From Dehalococcoidia bacterium UBA5627 (GTDB taxonomy: Bacteria > Chloroflexota > Dehalococcoidia > Dehalococcoidales > UBA5627): 17,084 nt of DNA. This document shows, one piece after another, positions 15,762 to 17,084 of this stretch. The stretch spans positions 1 to 17,084 of the forward strand of contig DIKD01000083.1 of the NCBI GenBank assembly GCA_002421585.1, read 5' to 3'. A model generated the notes under the pieces. It was not told the DNA's origin, made no database searches, and was given only the letters and a program-made list of their open reading frames with translations. How positions within the stretch are numbered: the first letter of the stretch is position 1; every line of letters begins with the position of its first letter. Both the position numbers and the translations under genes were made by a program.

Positions 15762-15828
15762 TCCTTGTTATCACTACACTATAACTGAATATTGTAAACA
15801 CTTAGGTATATTATTGCTGCTAATCGTT

Positions 15829-15857
15829 TTGACGAGGCTATCGGCACCAAGTATAAT
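15829..15857 (+). promoter_or_regulatory. predicted promoter of the tRNA-Ser(CGA) gene
   Basis: TTGACG (15829-15834), 17-bp spacer, perfect TATAAT (15852-15857). The start would be near 15864, about 50 nt before the tRNA, as expected for a tRNA precursor. Confidence 0.7.
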
Positions 15858-15912
15858 TAAACCGCAGATGAATTAACTATCCGTGGAATCAACACGTTTG
15901 TTTTAACTCACT

Positions 15913-16002
15913 GGAGAGGTGTCCGAGTGGTTCATGGTGCCGCTCTCGAAAAGCGGTCTTCGCGTAAGTGAAGCGTGGGTTCGAATCCCACCCTCTCCGC
16001 CA
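15913..16002 (+). tRNA. tRNA-Ser, anticodon CGA
   Basis: 90 nt including an encoded CCA. The acceptor stem GGAGAGG/CCTCTCC pairs fully, with G as discriminator. The anticodon stem CCGCT/AGCGG encloses the loop CTCGAAA, giving CGA, which reads UCG. A long variable arm with CTTC/GAAG pairing marks a class II tRNA, and the T arm is GTGGG/CCCAC around TTCGAAT. A good promoter lies 50 nt upstream. Confidence 0.96.
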
Positions 16003-16256
16003 TCTTTTTCCCCCAAAAAGCAAAACAATATTTTTGAATTTAGATTTTTATTACATTAGCCGGAATGTCAAAATGTGGCTTATGGTTTTATTACAAATAA
16101 TATGCGATTTATGCAAATAACTATCATTCTATGTGCACAATAAATAAACTATTAACCAAAAAGATTAGGTTTGATACGATTGTTTACATTTAACTGGCAT
16201 AAATAAACAAAATATACTACAATATTCAGGATTCATTTTTTCTATGTGGCCGATTT

Positions 16257-16346
<90 letters not shown>

Positions 16347-16425
16347 TTTTATACCCGCCCCGAATAATTCATTCAAATTAACGATTGATCCCACAGATTA
16401 TGTTTTTCATTATTATTTACTATTG

Positions 16426-16434
16426 TGCTAGAAT
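16426..16434 (+). promoter_or_regulatory. extended -10 box directly upstream of dprA
   Basis: TG plus one base followed by TAGAAT (16429-16434), an extended -10 without a good -35. Transcription would start near 16441, only about 3 nt before the TTG start codon at 16444, so the transcript could be leaderless. Confidence 0.4.
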
Positions 16435-16443
16435 GTAACCGCT

Positions 16444-17084
16444 TTGACTACCAAGAATGAAAAAAACAAATACTGGATAGGTTTTAATCTGATTCCGGGC
16501 ATCGGCAGAGTAAAGTTTACTCGTATTGAAAACTACTTCGGTGATATTGAAAAAGCCTGGAATGCAGACATCAACGAGTTCAAAAAAGCCGGCCTTGAGG
16601 ATACTACCGTAAACTCCATCGCAAAATACAGACCTGACATATCGCTTGACACAGAGTTGGCAAAACTGGAAAAATACGGCATTGAAGCATTCAATTATCA
16701 TGAAAACGGCTACCCTGCCCGCTTAAAAGAGATACATGATTTCCCCCCTTTAATCTATGTCAGAGGCGAAATACTAGCCGGGGATGAATACTGCCTGGCG
16801 GTAGTCGGCACCAGAAACCCCAGCGTTTATGGACGGCAGTTAACCGAAGAAACAGTATCTGAACTGGCAAAGAACGGGATAACCATCGTCAGCGGTTTGG
16901 CTAAAGGTATTGATACAATCGCTCACCGCTCTGCGCTGAATATCGGCGGCAGAACCATTGCAGTGATGGGTGGTGGACTTGATAGCGTCTATCCGGCAGA
17001 AAATGCCGATCTGGCGCGCCAGGTGATAAAAAACGGTGCTATGATAAGTGAATACGCTACCGGTACAAAACCCAGACCGGAGAA
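16444..17084 (+). CDS. dprA: DprA/Smf DNA-processing protein (partial, 3' end off window)
   Basis: Cytoplasmic protein that binds incoming single-stranded DNA and loads RecA during natural transformation; it is also widespread in bacteria not known to be competent. 213 codons are visible. An N-terminal helix-hairpin-helix-like region (YWIGFNLIPGIGRVKF, about 10-25) precedes the Rossmann-like DprA core: VVGTRNPSVYG near 121, SGLAKGIDTIAH near 154, AVMGGGLDSVYP near 174, and ISEYATGTKP at the end. In frame, a TAG stop at 16429-16431 limits the start. No ATG or GTG exists between it and the conserved sequence, so TTG at 16444 is the only plausible start, giving MTTKNEKNKYW. No ribosome site is visible. 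It lies 97 nt after the second tRNA-Ser gene. The right edge of the window cuts the C-terminus. Confidence 0.92.
   Translation, partial: MTTKNEKNKYWIGFNLIPGIGRVKFTRIENYFGDIEKAWNADINEFKKAGLEDTTVNSIAKYRPDISLDTELAKLEKYGIEAFNYHENGYPARLKEIHDFPPLIYVRGEILAGDEYCLAVVGTRNPSVYGRQLTEETVSELAKNGITIVSGLAKGIDTIAHRSALNIGGRTIAVMGGGLDSVYPAENADLARQVIKNGAMISEYATGTKPRPE

Noticed and set aside
16004..16020. CTTTTT-CCCCC-AAAAAG hairpin after the first tRNA as a terminator
   Set aside because: A short, mainly A-T stem followed by an A-rich stretch rather than T residues; not a convincing Rho-independent terminator.
16420..16701. Minus-strand ORF of 93 codons
   Set aside because: It lies antisense to the start of dprA, whose plus-strand reading matches the DprA family throughout.

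Overview
The window reads as chromosomal DNA of an anaerobic bacterium. A member of the Chloroflexota, class Dehalococcoidia, is my best guess. This is inference from gene content and style: a bacterial HdrABC set, threonine-rich linkers on lipoproteins, a PAS domain with Cys/His-rich spacing, and an AT-rich genome with bacterial promoters. No phylogenetic marker in the window settles it.

Layout. (1) Positions 1-2912, minus strand: an hdrC-hdrB-hdrA operon for a soluble heterodisulfide-reductase-like complex. HdrA runs off the left edge and carries a GltD/NfnB-like module embedded in it. (2) Positions 2913-3440: a divergent regulatory region with one good promoter in each direction, a 13-bp direct repeat with one copy at each promoter, and a leader of about 220 nt containing a Shine-Dalgarno-led two-codon ORF. 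(3) Positions 3441-9477, plus strand: a tightly packed operon of a lipoprotein metal/chelate-binding protein, a FecCD-type permease, an ATPase, an FmdE-family protein with a C-terminal zinc ribbon, two SAM methyltransferases and a TatD-family metal hydrolase. The set points to uptake and handling of a metal or metal complex, with molybdate/tungstate or a corrinoid as candidates. (4) Positions 9654-14690: a signalling block made of a CheY-like response regulator, a 72-residue peptide whose only Trp is the penultimate residue, a polyprenyl-synthase-like protein, and a 1084-residue hybrid kinase with a PDZ domain and about 10 membrane helices at the N-terminus. (5) Positions 14817-15761: a second threonine-rich lipoprotein. 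(6) Positions 15913-16346: two tRNA-Ser genes (CGA and GGA). (7) From 16444 to the right edge: dprA, truncated by the window.

The most interesting part is block 4. Precursor peptide, prenyl transferase and PDZ/multi-membrane-helix kinase in consecutive genes match the parts list of the Bacillus ComX-ComQ-ComP pheromone system, in which ComQ prenylates a Trp near the C-terminus of ComX and membrane ComP senses the product. Here the kinase output half differs: PAS, HisKA, HATPase and receiver rather than the Bacillus HisKA_3 form. The partner regulator is a single receiver domain without a DNA-binding domain. The genes have their own strong promoter and an upstream inverted repeat, and prenylase and kinase overlap by 4 nt. 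I propose a ComQXP-like prenyl-peptide signalling system outside the Bacillales. The peptide's N-terminal part also resembles LigA-like RiPP leaders, so a related prenylated RiPP is the main alternative.
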